A DNA stretch of 17,351 nt from SURF-32 sp964648365 (GTDB lineage Bacteria > Planctomycetota > Phycisphaerae > UBA1845): contig CAZYLK010000134.1 of assembly GCA_964648365.1 (NCBI GenBank), positions 1 to 17,351 of the forward strand, in the 5' to 3' direction. Numbering within the stretch: the first letter of the stretch is position 1; each line of letters starts with the position of its first letter. The translations under genes and the position numbers were made by a program. The notes beneath the pieces were generated by a model. That model saw nothing but the letters and a program-made list of their open reading frames with translations. It ran no database searches and was not told the DNA's origin. Positions 1-6,025 of this stretch are shown in pieces.

Positions 1-1
1 C

Positions 2-118
2 GGATACCGAGAGGGGAGGGCGTCGTTCGCACTGCTGGGGACGCTCGCTCCGGCCGCACTGCGCGGGCACCTGCCGAGCTTCGCGCGGTGCGTGCGGGTT
101 CTCGGCGATCGGTTGTGA
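2..118 (+). CDS. possible C-terminal tail of a gene cut by the window edge
   Basis: One forward frame is open from the window edge to a TGA at 116-118, giving 38 residues that end LRGHLPSFARCVRVLGDRL. The composition (hydrophobic with scattered Arg, no low-complexity run) is protein-like, and the stop lies 156 bp before lgt on the same strand. Nothing identifies the family. A 38-codon open run in GC-rich DNA can occur by chance, so this is a tentative call. Confidence 0.3.
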   Translation, partial: GYREGRASFALLGTLAPAALRGHLPSFARCVRVLGDRL

Positions 119-173
119 CTCGCAGGGCCATCAACCTGGATGAACGATGCCCGTGTAGACGCCGGGGCGCGAT

Positions 174-202
174 TCGACGCCCGCCGGCTCGCCTGCTACC
201 AT
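174..202 (+). promoter_or_regulatory. candidate sigma70-type promoter for lgt
   Basis: TCGACG (174-179) and TACCAT (197-202) are separated by 17 nt. The -10 sits in the context GCCTGCTACCATG, very like GCCTGCTAGAATG upstream of the accD cluster. The predicted transcription start is near 209, giving a leader of about 65 nt before the lgt ATG. Motif-based only. Confidence 0.35.
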
Positions 203-274
203 GCTCCTGAGCGTCTCCGCATGGGCGGATATTGCTCCAAGACGGCGATGATCGCCACCGCGCGAGACTGCTGA

Positions 275-1462
275 ATGCACCCGGAACTCTGGACGATCCC
301 CGGCATCACCACGATCAAGAGCTACGGCTTCATGCTCATGATCGGCTTCCTCTCCGCCGTCTGGTTCGCCATGCGGCGGGCCATGCGGGTCAAGGCCAAC
401 CCCGATACCGTGCTGAATCTGGCCTTCATCGCGCTGATCGCCGGCGTCGGCGGCGCCCGGATCATGTTCGTCGTCCACTACTGGCAGGAGCAGTTCGCCG
501 GCCGGTCGCTGCTGGCCATCCTTGATCTGCGCCTCGGCGGGCTGGAGTTTCTCGGCGGCCTGCTCGGCGCGTTTATCGGCATTTTCACCTACCTGCTGAT
601 CAAGCGCGAGTCGATCCGCGTCTATCTGGACATCCTCGCACCCGGCGCGATGTGGGGGCTGGCCTTCGGCCGCCTCGGCTGCTTCCTGAACGGCTGCTGC
701 TTCGGCGGCATGTGCGCCCTGCCCTGGGCGGTCGAGTTCCCGTACGGCAGCAACCCCTACATCTGGCAGTGGGAGAACCGCCAGACCCGCGTGCCGGCCG
801 AGCTGATCAACACCGACGGCATCCTCCCCGTCCTGGTCAGCGCCGCCGCGCTCGACATGCCCGAACTGGACCGCCGCCGCCCCGAGCGGGCCGTCGCGGA
901 CCTCGAAAAGGACGTGGCCGTCCTCAAGGCCAGGGGCGACGCGCCGGAGAAGATACGCGAAGCCGAACGCCAGCTCGCGGCGGCGAAGAAGTCCTACGAG
1001 GCCGTTCGAAACGAGAAACATCTCGACGTGCTCGAATCCGCGCAGAAGTTCCCCTCACGCACCCATCCGCAGCGCGGCACGTCCGTGTCCGAATTGCAGC
1101 ACCTTGCCGACCACGCCGCCGGCATCCCCGTCCACCCGACGCAGCTTTATTCCAGTATTCATGCGTTTCTGCTCTCTGCGCTGCTGTCTGCCGTGTTCTA
1201 CCGCCGCCGTCGCCACGGCGTCGTCATCGGCCTGCTCTTTCTGATGTACCCGATCGCGCGCGGGATGATCGAAGGCATCCGCGTGGATAACCCGCACGAC
1301 TCCGCCGGCATGACCGTTTCGCAGTTCATCAGCCTCGTGATGTTCATCAGCGCGGCCGTGTACCTGTTCATTCTCTACAAGTTTCTGCCCGAGCGTTGCC
1401 CGCGGGCGGTCGCCTACGTCCCGCCGGAGCCGGAAGGTCAGGCGTCAGAAGCGACGGCGTAG
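275..1462 (+). CDS. lgt: prolipoprotein diacylglyceryl transferase (Lgt), variant with insertion
   Basis: Lgt moves a diacylglyceryl group from phosphatidylglycerol to the lipobox cysteine of prolipoproteins, the first step of bacterial lipoprotein maturation in the inner membrane. The 395-residue product has the family layout: Y17 in an IKSYG motif, a GGLEFLGG motif (88-95), FGRLGCFLNG (131-140, R133), HPTQLY (287-292) and the final RGMIEGIR (329-336), with hydrophobic segments throughout. E. coli Lgt is about 290 residues. The excess is mostly an inserted hydrophilic stretch at about 165-285, with a charged, probably coiled-coil part at 200-247. The position of E. coli H103 is L93 and that of N146 is C136, both notable changes. 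It starts at the ATG at 275; no strong ribosome site is seen. It is convergent with the next gene, 34 bp away. Identity is secure; catalytic detail is less so. Confidence 0.93.
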   Translation: MHPELWTIPGITTIKSYGFMLMIGFLSAVWFAMRRAMRVKANPDTVLNLAFIALIAGVGGARIMFVVHYWQEQFAGRSLLAILDLRLGGLEFLGGLLGAFIGIFTYLLIKRESIRVYLDILAPGAMWGLAFGRLGCFLNGCCFGGMCALPWAVEFPYGSNPYIWQWENRQTRVPAELINTDGILPVLVSAAALDMPELDRRRPERAVADLEKDVAVLKARGDAPEKIREAERQLAAAKKSYEAVRNEKHLDVLESAQKFPSRTHPQRGTSVSELQHLADHAAGIPVHPTQLYSSIHAFLLSALLSAVFYRRRRHGVVIGLLFLMYPIARGMIEGIRVDNPHDSAGMTVSQFISLVMFISAAVYLFILYKFLPERCPRAVAYVPPEPEGQASEATA

Positions 1463-1481
1463 CAGCCTCTCTCCGTCAAAC

Positions 1482-1515
1482 CGATCAGCCGCCCGATCAG
1501 CCGCCGGTCAGCCGC
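1482..1515. repeat. 12-bp tandem repeat at a gene end
   Basis: CGATCAGCCGCC occurs at 1482-1493 and 1494-1505, with a partial third copy GGTCAGCCGC at 1506-1515. The array spans the stop codon of the minus-strand glycosyltransferase gene, so the stop itself lies in the repeat. It probably reflects replication slippage in the gap between convergent genes. Confidence 0.55.
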
Positions 1516-3332
1516 ACCAGCGCCGCGGCGGCCTCTTCGTCAGCCGGGTTCACGCGAATCGCCGCACGGTAATGCACGATCGCCTCCTGCGTGCGACCCG
1601 CGCGCTCCAGCGCCACCGCCAGGTTGTAATCCGCATTCATCAGCGTCGGCTCGATCAACAGCGCCGCCCGGTACTGCTCGATGGCCGCCGTAAGTTCGCC
1701 CGATTGATCCAACCCGAGCGCCAGGTTGTATCGCGCCTCTGCCGAGGTCGGATGTTCGGCCACGGCCCGATCAAAACAGCGCACGGCCGCCGCCAGGTCG
1801 CCGTCGCTGCCGCGCTGGGCATACGCAACACCCAGGTTCATGAACGACAGCGCGTTGAGCCGACCGGTCGGATGCAGACCGGGGAAGTTCGCCAGGATGG
1901 CCGCCGACGACGCGATGCCCCCCCCCAGGATCCACCGGCGTCGATTCTCGATCGGAGGCGATCGTTGCCAGATCTGCCGGACGCTGCCGCGCGCCGCCAT
2001 CACGCCGGCCGCCGCAAACGGCATCAGCAGCGGAACGAGCGGCAGCCGATAGCGACCCAGCACGAAGAACCCCGCCACGGCCGCGATCATCGATCCGATC
2101 AAGGCGTAGTAGATCGACAACCCGCGCCGGCGCCCCGCCGTCATCACGAGGCCAATGACGCCCAGCGGCAGCAGCACGCCGAAGTGCCACGCGGGCGCGA
2201 TCAGGTCGAGCAGCAGGGACGCATCGCGATAGACGGCCAGACTCTCGACGTCGGGCACCTCGTACGCGTGAATCACCATCCACGTCTTGCGTACGAGGAG
2301 CCCCAGCCACCGGGCGGGATCGGCGCGAACGTCGGCCCACGCGCGAGCCATCCAGTAGTCCGAGACCTCCCGTGCCGTCAGCGACCGCCCGACATCCGCC
2401 TCGGCGAGGGCGACCGCATCCGCGCGCTCGAACTGCGGCGTCTCATGCCCGCGAACCAGCGGCCGGTAGCGGCCGTCCGCCTCGCGCGAATTGCCGATGA
2501 AGAAGTTCGGGCCGGCCTGAAACGTCGACACGGACCACTCGCCCCCGACTACGCGATTGCGAAGCGCGACCGGCGCCAGCACGATCCCCAGGCCCAGCAC
2601 CACGGCCAGCCCCATCCGGACGGCCGCCGAGCCGCCCGCCTCCCGCCGGCCGCGCCATACCGCCCACGCAAGAAGGCACGGCGCCCAGACGAGCGCGTTC
2701 TCCCGCGTGATGATCAGAAGCCCGAGTGCCACCGATGCGAGGAGGGTCGGCAGGCACAGCGTCGCAAACGTCGCGCGGCCCGCTTCACGCTCGTCGTCCG
2801 CCGGCCGTACCGCAGCCCGCGCGGTGAAGTAAACCATCACGCAGATCAGAAACGACGACAGCGCCGCCTTCTGGATCAGGGCGTCGTAGAACACGCCCGG
2901 CGCATACAGCGCCACCAAAGCGCCGCAGATCAGACCCGTTCGCCGGTCGAACAGTCGCGCTGTCGCCGCCGCCAACAGCACGCAACCCGCCGCACCCAGC
3001 AGCGCCTGAAACAGCCGGATCCCGAGGAACCCGTCCCCCGCGAGCCTCATCCACGCCCCCAACACATAGGGGTAGAGCGGCGCCTGATAGAACGAAGTGT
3101 CCCCCAGCCACGCGCGGAAGCCCGACGCCGACGCGATCGTACGCGCCCAATCGTAATACCCGCGCGCATCCCCGACCGGCTGATCAAAGAACGGCAGGTC
3201 TCGCACCTCGAGCACGACGCCGACGCGCACGGCCATCGCCAACAGGAAAACAACCGCAAGCTGCCGCCCACCCGCAACCGGACGTCCGCCATCGGACCCG
3301 GGATCGCCACGCTCTCCACCGCCGTCATGCAT
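1497..3332 (-). CDS. membrane glycosyltransferase (GT39/ArnT-like, GT-C fold) fused to TPR repeats
   Basis: This 611-residue polytopic protein resembles GT-C enzymes of the PMT/ArnT/GT39 group, which transfer sugars from polyprenyl-phosphate donors on the outer face of the cytoplasmic membrane. Visible marks are a first membrane segment at about 24-41, an acidic loop GDARGYYDW (54-62) with the likely catalytic Asp55, the YQAPLYPY motif (82-89), and roughly ten hydrophobic segments to about residue 445. After a further hydrophobic segment near 467-483 come three TPR units at about 495-529, 532-563 and 566-597, of the form YNLALGLDQSGELTAAIEQY. The TPRs suggest protein partners or substrates. 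The ATG at 3332 is preceded directly by an in-frame TTG, which could also start it. The acceptor is unknown. Family assignment is strong; specificity cannot be read from the sequence. Confidence 0.88.
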   Translation of the reverse strand: MHDGGGERGDPGSDGGRPVAGGRQLAVVFLLAMAVRVGVVLEVRDLPFFDQPVGDARGYYDWARTIASASGFRAWLGDTSFYQAPLYPYVLGAWMRLAGDGFLGIRLFQALLGAAGCVLLAAATARLFDRRTGLICGALVALYAPGVFYDALIQKAALSSFLICVMVYFTARAAVRPADDEREAGRATFATLCLPTLLASVALGLLIITRENALVWAPCLLAWAVWRGRREAGGSAAVRMGLAVVLGLGIVLAPVALRNRVVGGEWSVSTFQAGPNFFIGNSREADGRYRPLVRGHETPQFERADAVALAEADVGRSLTAREVSDYWMARAWADVRADPARWLGLLVRKTWMVIHAYEVPDVESLAVYRDASLLLDLIAPAWHFGVLLPLGVIGLVMTAGRRRGLSIYYALIGSMIAAVAGFFVLGRYRLPLVPLLMPFAAAGVMAARGSVRQIWQRSPPIENRRRWILGGGIASSAAILANFPGLHPTGRLNALSFMNLGVAYAQRGSDGDLAAAVRCFDRAVAEHPTSAEARYNLALGLDQSGELTAAIEQYRAALLIEPTLMNADYNLAVALERAGRTQEAIVHYRAAIRVNPADEEAAAALVRLTGG

Positions 3333-3576
3333 CAACGAACACCACCCGGCCGGTCACAGAAGCGGTCGCGATGTCCGACCGGCGCGGGAACCCCCGTCAC
3401 CGCGTCGCATCGCCCCGTCCCGCTACTGTACCCCGCCGCCGACCCGTCGAAACCCGCCGTCCTCGTGACCCAAGCCGGAGCACCCTGTCCCCGCGCGGCC
3501 AGGCTGGAGCCAGGCGGTCCCAGGACGCCGCCCGTTCGGTGACGACGCGCGCCGCTCCGGCGGGCTGACGCCGCAC

Positions 3577-3600
3577 GGTCGGCCGGTCGGCCAGTCGGCC
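3577..3600. repeat. 8-bp tandem repeat, three copies
   Basis: GGTCGGCC occurs at 3577-3584 and 3585-3592, followed by AGTCGGCC at 3593-3600. Each unit contains the palindrome GGCC. It is intergenic, with no function visible. Confidence 0.6.
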
Positions 3601-3737
3601 AACCCGGGTGCGTGACAGTCTCGGCGGGCAACCTCCAACGTGGCATGGCCTTCCAGGCCGTGATTCGGAAGGTGGCAGGCCCCTGCCTCTGTCGTGAATC
3701 GGTTTCCGTTCAGGCAAGCCAAATACGGAGTCGTAGT

Positions 3738-3760
3738 CACGGCCAAGATGCCCGTGCCAC
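3738..3760. repeat. near-palindromic dispersed intergenic repeat (candidate)
   Basis: CACGGCCAAGATGCCCGTG (3738-3756) is a near-palindrome: the arms CACGG and CCGTG pair around CCAAGATGC. Read in one plus frame, the surrounding bases give HGQDARATRAA. I recall HGQDARAT as a common spurious peptide from intergenic repeats in planctomycete genomes. The upstream block from about 3610 probably belongs to the same element. Only one copy is in this window, so repeat status rests on recall. Confidence 0.4.
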
Positions 3761-3856
3761 GCGCGCCGCCCGCGGCTTTAAGGGCCCGCCGATTGCGTCA
3801 CGCACCCGGCCAACCCACCCCACCGCCACCACCCTCGAATTCCCGCTGCCGCCTGC

Positions 3857-3862
3857 TAGAAT
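3857..3862 (+). promoter_or_regulatory. -10 element of the small ORF-accD cluster
   Basis: TAGAAT lies in GCCTGCTAGAATGCCC, matching the context of the lgt -10. No good -35 is seen; TCGAAT ends 16 nt upstream and matches weakly. The predicted start is near 3869, giving a leader of about 15 nt to the micro-ORF at 3885 and about 38 nt to the ATG at 3908. Confidence 0.45.
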
Positions 3863-3877
3863 GCCCAGTCGGACTTG

Positions 3878-3913
3878 TCCAGCCATGACTTGTGAGTTTC
3901 TCCAGCCATGACT
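3878..3913 (+). repeat. direct repeat that duplicates a start-codon region
   Basis: TCCAGCCATGACT is present at 3878-3890 and again at 3901-3913, a 23-bp step. Each copy carries an ATG. The duplication makes the first ATG open an 8-codon frame whose TGA overlaps the second ATG. Confidence 0.7.
3885..3911 (+). CDS. putative 8-residue upstream micro-ORF
   Basis: The first ATG of the duplicated leader reads MTCEFLQP and stops at a TGA that overlaps the ATG at 3908 in the order ATGA. It lies just inside the predicted transcript, so translation here could feed ribosomes to the next frame. It may equally be an accident of the local duplication. No ribosome site is evident for it. Confidence 0.25.
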   Translation: MTCEFLQP

Positions 3914-4069
3914 CGGGACGATCGCGAACAGGATGGGCCGGATACGGAGGAGCCGTCGGAGTCGGAGCGGGGCGTGCTGCTGTCGATCGCCCTGGGAGCG
4001 CTGCTTCTCATAGCACCCGTGCTGATCTGGCTTTACGTCACCATCTTCGGATCACGAAACACTCCATGA
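3908..4069 (+). CDS. small single-helix membrane protein, translationally coupled to accD
   Basis: The 53-residue product has an acidic, hydrophilic N-terminus (MTRDDREQDGPDTEEPSESE), then one strong hydrophobic segment at about 22-46 (VLLSIALGALLLIAPVLIWL and following), and a short polar tail ending SRNTP. Its TGA overlaps the accD ATG as ATGA, the classic sign of translational coupling. A real transmembrane helix in this frame, the coupling, and the -10 element just upstream all support it as a gene. I do not recognise a family. It could tether or regulate carboxyltransferase, or merely hitchhike on the transcript. The topology is probably N-terminus inside, judged only from charge placement. 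Confidence 0.6.
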   Translation: MTRDDREQDGPDTEEPSESERGVLLSIALGALLLIAPVLIWLYVTIFGSRNTP

Positions 4070-4872
4070 TCGACAAGAAAACAGGCGTGCCGGCCGGGCT
4101 TTGGACCCGGTGTGAGAAGTGCGAGCAGATGGTGTACGAGCGCGAGGTCGCCGAGCATCTGCATACCTGCCCGGAATGCGGTCACCACCGCCGCGTGGAC
4201 GCCCGGACGCGGATCAGGCAACTCGTCGACCCCGAGACCTTCGAGGAGTTCGACCACGACCTGGAGACCACCGATCCGCTCGAGTTCACCGACCGGATGC
4301 CCTACCTGGAGCGCATCCGCCGCGAGCAGGAAAAGACTGGTGAAAAAGACGCCATAGTTATCGGGCGTGCCTTCATCCGCGGCCGGGCCGTCATCCTGGC
4401 CGTCATGAACCCCAGCTTCATCATGGCATCCATGGGGTCGGTCGTCGGCGAGAAGGTCACCCGGGCCGCCGAACGTGCCGCGGAGGAGAACCTGCCTCTC
4501 GTCATGGTCACGTCCTCGGGTGGCGCTCGAATGCAGGAGGGCATGGTCTCCCTGTGGCAGATGGCCAAGACTTCCGCGGCCATGAAGCTGCTGGCGGAGG
4601 CGGGCGGGCTGTACATCGTCGTCGCGGCCGACCCGACGACGGCCGGTGTGGCGGCCAGCTTCGCCAGCCTGGGGGACGTCATCATCGCGGAACCGGGCGC
4701 CATGATGGGCTTCGCCGGGCCTCGCGTGATCGCCAACACCATCAAGACGGAACTGCCGGAGGGCTTTCAGACCGCCGAGTTCATGCTGGAACACGGGTTC
4801 GTCGACCGGATCGTCCAGCGGGCGGACCTGCGCCGCGAGATCGCCCGCGTCATCGACTATTGCGGCAAGTAG
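4066..4872 (+). CDS. accD: acetyl-CoA carboxylase carboxyltransferase subunit beta
   Basis: AccD, with AccA, transfers the carboxyl group from biotin-BCCP to acetyl-CoA, giving malonyl-CoA for fatty-acid synthesis in the cytoplasm. The 268-residue product begins with the diagnostic four-cysteine zinc ribbon (C16, C19, C35, C38) and continues as a crotonase-type carboxyltransferase domain, including VTSSGGARMQEG, DPTTAGVAASFASLGD and AEPGAMMGFAGPRV. The length is slightly below the usual 280-300, mainly from a short C-terminus. The frame stays open upstream to 3892, but the extra residues are Arg/Ser-rich and unlike AccD, while the ATG at 4066 overlaps the stop of the membrane-protein gene before it; that start is preferred. 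No accA is nearby, so the complex is split across the genome. Confidence 0.97.
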   Translation: MIDKKTGVPAGLWTRCEKCEQMVYEREVAEHLHTCPECGHHRRVDARTRIRQLVDPETFEEFDHDLETTDPLEFTDRMPYLERIRREQEKTGEKDAIVIGRAFIRGRAVILAVMNPSFIMASMGSVVGEKVTRAAERAAEENLPLVMVTSSGGARMQEGMVSLWQMAKTSAAMKLLAEAGGLYIVVAADPTTAGVAASFASLGDVIIAEPGAMMGFAGPRVIANTIKTELPEGFQTAEFMLEHGFVDRIVQRADLRREIARVIDYCGK

Positions 4873-5223
4873 ACCCGACGGAAGGGGGCCGCGGCGGCGG
4901 GTGCGAGGGTTTGCGGACCAATCTCGACCCGTACGAAAACCTACCATATCCGGCCCGGATGCTGGAACGCATCGTTGCCGAGCGCGGGACAGCCGCTGCC
5001 CGCCCCACGGCCTCGAAGACGAGACCGTGCCACCCGGCCGCGGGAGACCGTGCCACCCGGCCGCAGAATGTGGTACGCATCCATCGCGGCCGGGCGGGTG
5101 GATTTTCATGGCCCGCGGGGTGCCGCACGGCCGATATGTACAGGCGAGTGTCCGCCGTCTGCCGAACCGCGTCGGTGAGCGCTCAGGCGACAGAGCAACA
5201 GGTCGATTTCGGTGAGAACGGAT
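4873..5223. other. gene-free region after accD
   Basis: Some 350 bases without a convincing gene. A frame opening with an ATG at 4959 is long and open but Arg/Pro/Ala-rich, crosses a tandem repeat and runs out of frame over the next small gene, so it is not called. Features seen are a TACCAT -10-like hexamer at 4942-4947 without a -35, and two 21-bp direct copies at 5021-5064. No clear terminator for accD is visible. Confidence 0.5.
5021..5064. repeat. two-copy direct repeat, 23-bp period
   Basis: A 21-bp unit starting GAGACCGTGCCACCCGGCCG occurs at 5021-5041 and again, identical, at 5044-5064. The core CCGTGCCAC also appears in the dispersed-repeat-like block near 3752-3760 (CCCGTGCCAC), suggesting a related intergenic repeat family. 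Confidence 0.75.
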
Positions 5224-5427
5224 ATGCGACAGCGCGGGAAGTGGACGGCGTTGGTGGTCGGGGGGCTGCTGCTTCAGGCGCTGTATCCGTGCATCCCCAA
5301 CGACTACTGGTACGACGCCGGCGCGGCCACCCGAGACAGCTTCCTCCGCAACGTCGGCATCTTCGTCTCGAACCAGATCACCCTCGCCGTCCTCGGCGAG
5401 ATTCCGGGCGAAAACCCGACGCCGTAG
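5224..5427 (+). CDS. small secreted or membrane-anchored hypothetical protein
   Basis: The 67-residue product opens with a short basic segment (MRQRGKW) and a hydrophobic stretch (TALVVGGLLLQALYP) that looks like a signal peptide, followed by CIPNDYWYDAGAATRDSFLR and a tail of moderate hydrophobicity. The single Cys near residue 23 directly follows the hydrophobic run, but YPC is a poor lipobox. An in-frame GTG at 5212 gives a four-residue longer form; the ATG is preferred. The pattern of a leader, a short CIP-D motif and about 40 further residues is one I associate loosely with small planctomycete exported proteins. Function is unknown. Its stop lies 6 bp from the displaced AACS end, tail to tail. 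Confidence 0.45.
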   Translation: MRQRGKWTALVVGGLLLQALYPCIPNDYWYDAGAATRDSFLRNVGIFVSNQITLAVLGEIPGENPTP

Positions 5428-5433
5428 CGATTC

Positions 5434-5490
5434 TCACAAAATCCCCACATATTGATCCAGCGATTCCGGATTCGCCAGGGCGTCGCGGTT
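5434..5490 (-). pseudogene. displaced 3' end of the acetoacetyl-CoA synthetase gene
   Basis: Read on the minus strand this encodes NRDALANPESLDQYVGIL and a TGA. The true AACS gene ends in NRDALANPESLDQYVGIV and a TGA. The two DNA segments match at 53 of 57 positions with no gap. Homology begins exactly at codon N and stops exactly at the stop codon; flanking bases are unrelated. Upstream of codon N the frame here is not AACS, so this is a fragment. It is best read as the original or displaced gene end left after insertion of the segment between the copies. An alternative is the last trace of a second AACS-like gene. Confidence 0.7.
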
Positions 5491-5512
5491 CGAGATTCCT
5501 GGATTGCGGCGG

Positions 5513-5529
5513 GGGGGCTCACGGCCCCC
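5513..5529. other. small GC-rich hairpin after the PIN gene
   Basis: GGGGGC (5513-5518) and GCCCCC (5524-5529) pair perfectly around a TCACG loop, about 75 bp downstream of the PIN stop on its transcript. No T-run follows on either strand, so a Rho-independent terminator is doubtful. The surrounding sequence (5505-5555) has the feel of a dispersed intergenic repeat. Confidence 0.3.
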
Positions 5530-5602
5530 GAGTGCAAGCTCCATTGGACGCACCGACGACGTAGACGCCTCAACTCGGGCGAATCCGGCCCGTGCCTCAC
5601 GA

Positions 5603-6025
5603 TTATTGCGCGCCTGACTTTCGCAGCAGCACGGTGAATCCCTCCTGCTCGAAGTGGTGATCCTTCGTGAGTATCTCGCGAATACTCTCGTCATCCATGA
5701 CGTTCATTGAGCCACAATCCGGCAGGCTGTAGGACTTGTCTTCACGCTGCTCGTACCGAGCCAGCGCGCGGAGGAACGTGTTGCGGGATTGTGCGATCAC
5801 CTTGACGTTCGGATCGGCGATGATGGCGCGAACCGTTTGAGAAGCTCTCCGCCGCGACGCGGGCGTCCGGCTCATGGCGGTCAGGAATTCCGTCAATACC
5901 TCATCGGTGGTCACCATCAACACCGGCCCCAACTCTGCACGAGCCCGATCAGCAGCGCCGCTCCACTGATCATTCGGATTCGCCGTGGCCAACCAGTAGA
6001 CCGTATCCACGAAGACGCGTTTCAT
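5603..6025 (-). CDS. PIN-domain ribonuclease toxin (VapC-like)
   Basis: The 140-residue product has the PIN-domain plan of Mg-dependent RNases that act as toxins in type II toxin-antitoxin pairs. It begins MKRVFVDTVYW (D7), has an acidic pair in TTDEVLTEFL (E42, E46), then DKSYSLPDCGSM with D103, and a final acidic position in ILTKDHHFEQEGF (D122). These match the usual four-carboxylate site, so the enzyme looks intact. Its ATG overlaps the stop of the gene before it (ATGA), and that order, partner first and toxin second, is typical of toxin-antitoxin operons. The RNA target cannot be told. GC content is lower than in neighbouring housekeeping genes, in line with horizontal acquisition. Confidence 0.85.
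   Translation of the reverse strand: MKRVFVDTVYWLATANPNDQWSGAADRARAELGPVLMVTTDEVLTEFLTAMSRTPASRRRASQTVRAIIADPNVKVIAQSRNTFLRALARYEQREDKSYSLPDCGSMNVMDDESIREILTKDHHFEQEGFTVLLRKSGAQ

Larger units (their letters stand above)
3333..3856. other. gene-free region between divergent genes, with repeats
   Basis: No convincing coding sequence is seen in this roughly 520-base stretch; translations in all frames are Arg/Pro-rich and lack domains. It holds a weak minus-strand -10-like TACAGT (3430-3425) about 95 nt before the glycosyltransferase start, an 8-bp tandem repeat (3577-3600), and a lower-complexity block at about 3610-3765 that looks like a dispersed intergenic repeat. The plus-strand promoter of the accD cluster follows at 3857. 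Confidence 0.6.

Noticed and set aside
131..1021. 296-codon minus-strand open frame over lgt
   Set aside because: It lies opposite lgt in GC-rich DNA; its product is Asp/Gly/His/Arg-rich with no domain, typical of the antisense of a real gene.
1572..3542. 656-codon plus-strand frame opposite the glycosyltransferase
   Set aside because: The product is Arg/Gln/His-rich low complexity. The minus strand has clear membrane segments, motifs and TPRs.
3423..3746. Minus-strand frames in the 3.4-3.7 kb gap
   Set aside because: Several overlapping short frames give peptides such as GACHLPNHGLEGHATLE that look like read-through of an intergenic repeat rather than proteins.
3892..4065. N-terminal extension of accD
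   Set aside because: The 58 extra residues do not resemble AccD and overlap the better-supported small membrane gene in another frame.
4554..5564. 336-codon plus frame running from inside accD past its stop
   Set aside because: It begins in the wrong frame of accD, crosses the tandem repeat and the small secreted gene, and is Arg/Gly/Pro-rich. Starting it at the ATG at 4959 does not improve it.
5434..5694. 86-codon minus frame ending in the displaced AACS end
   Set aside because: Only the last 18 codons are AACS-like; the rest overlaps the PIN gene in another frame and is Arg/Ser-rich.
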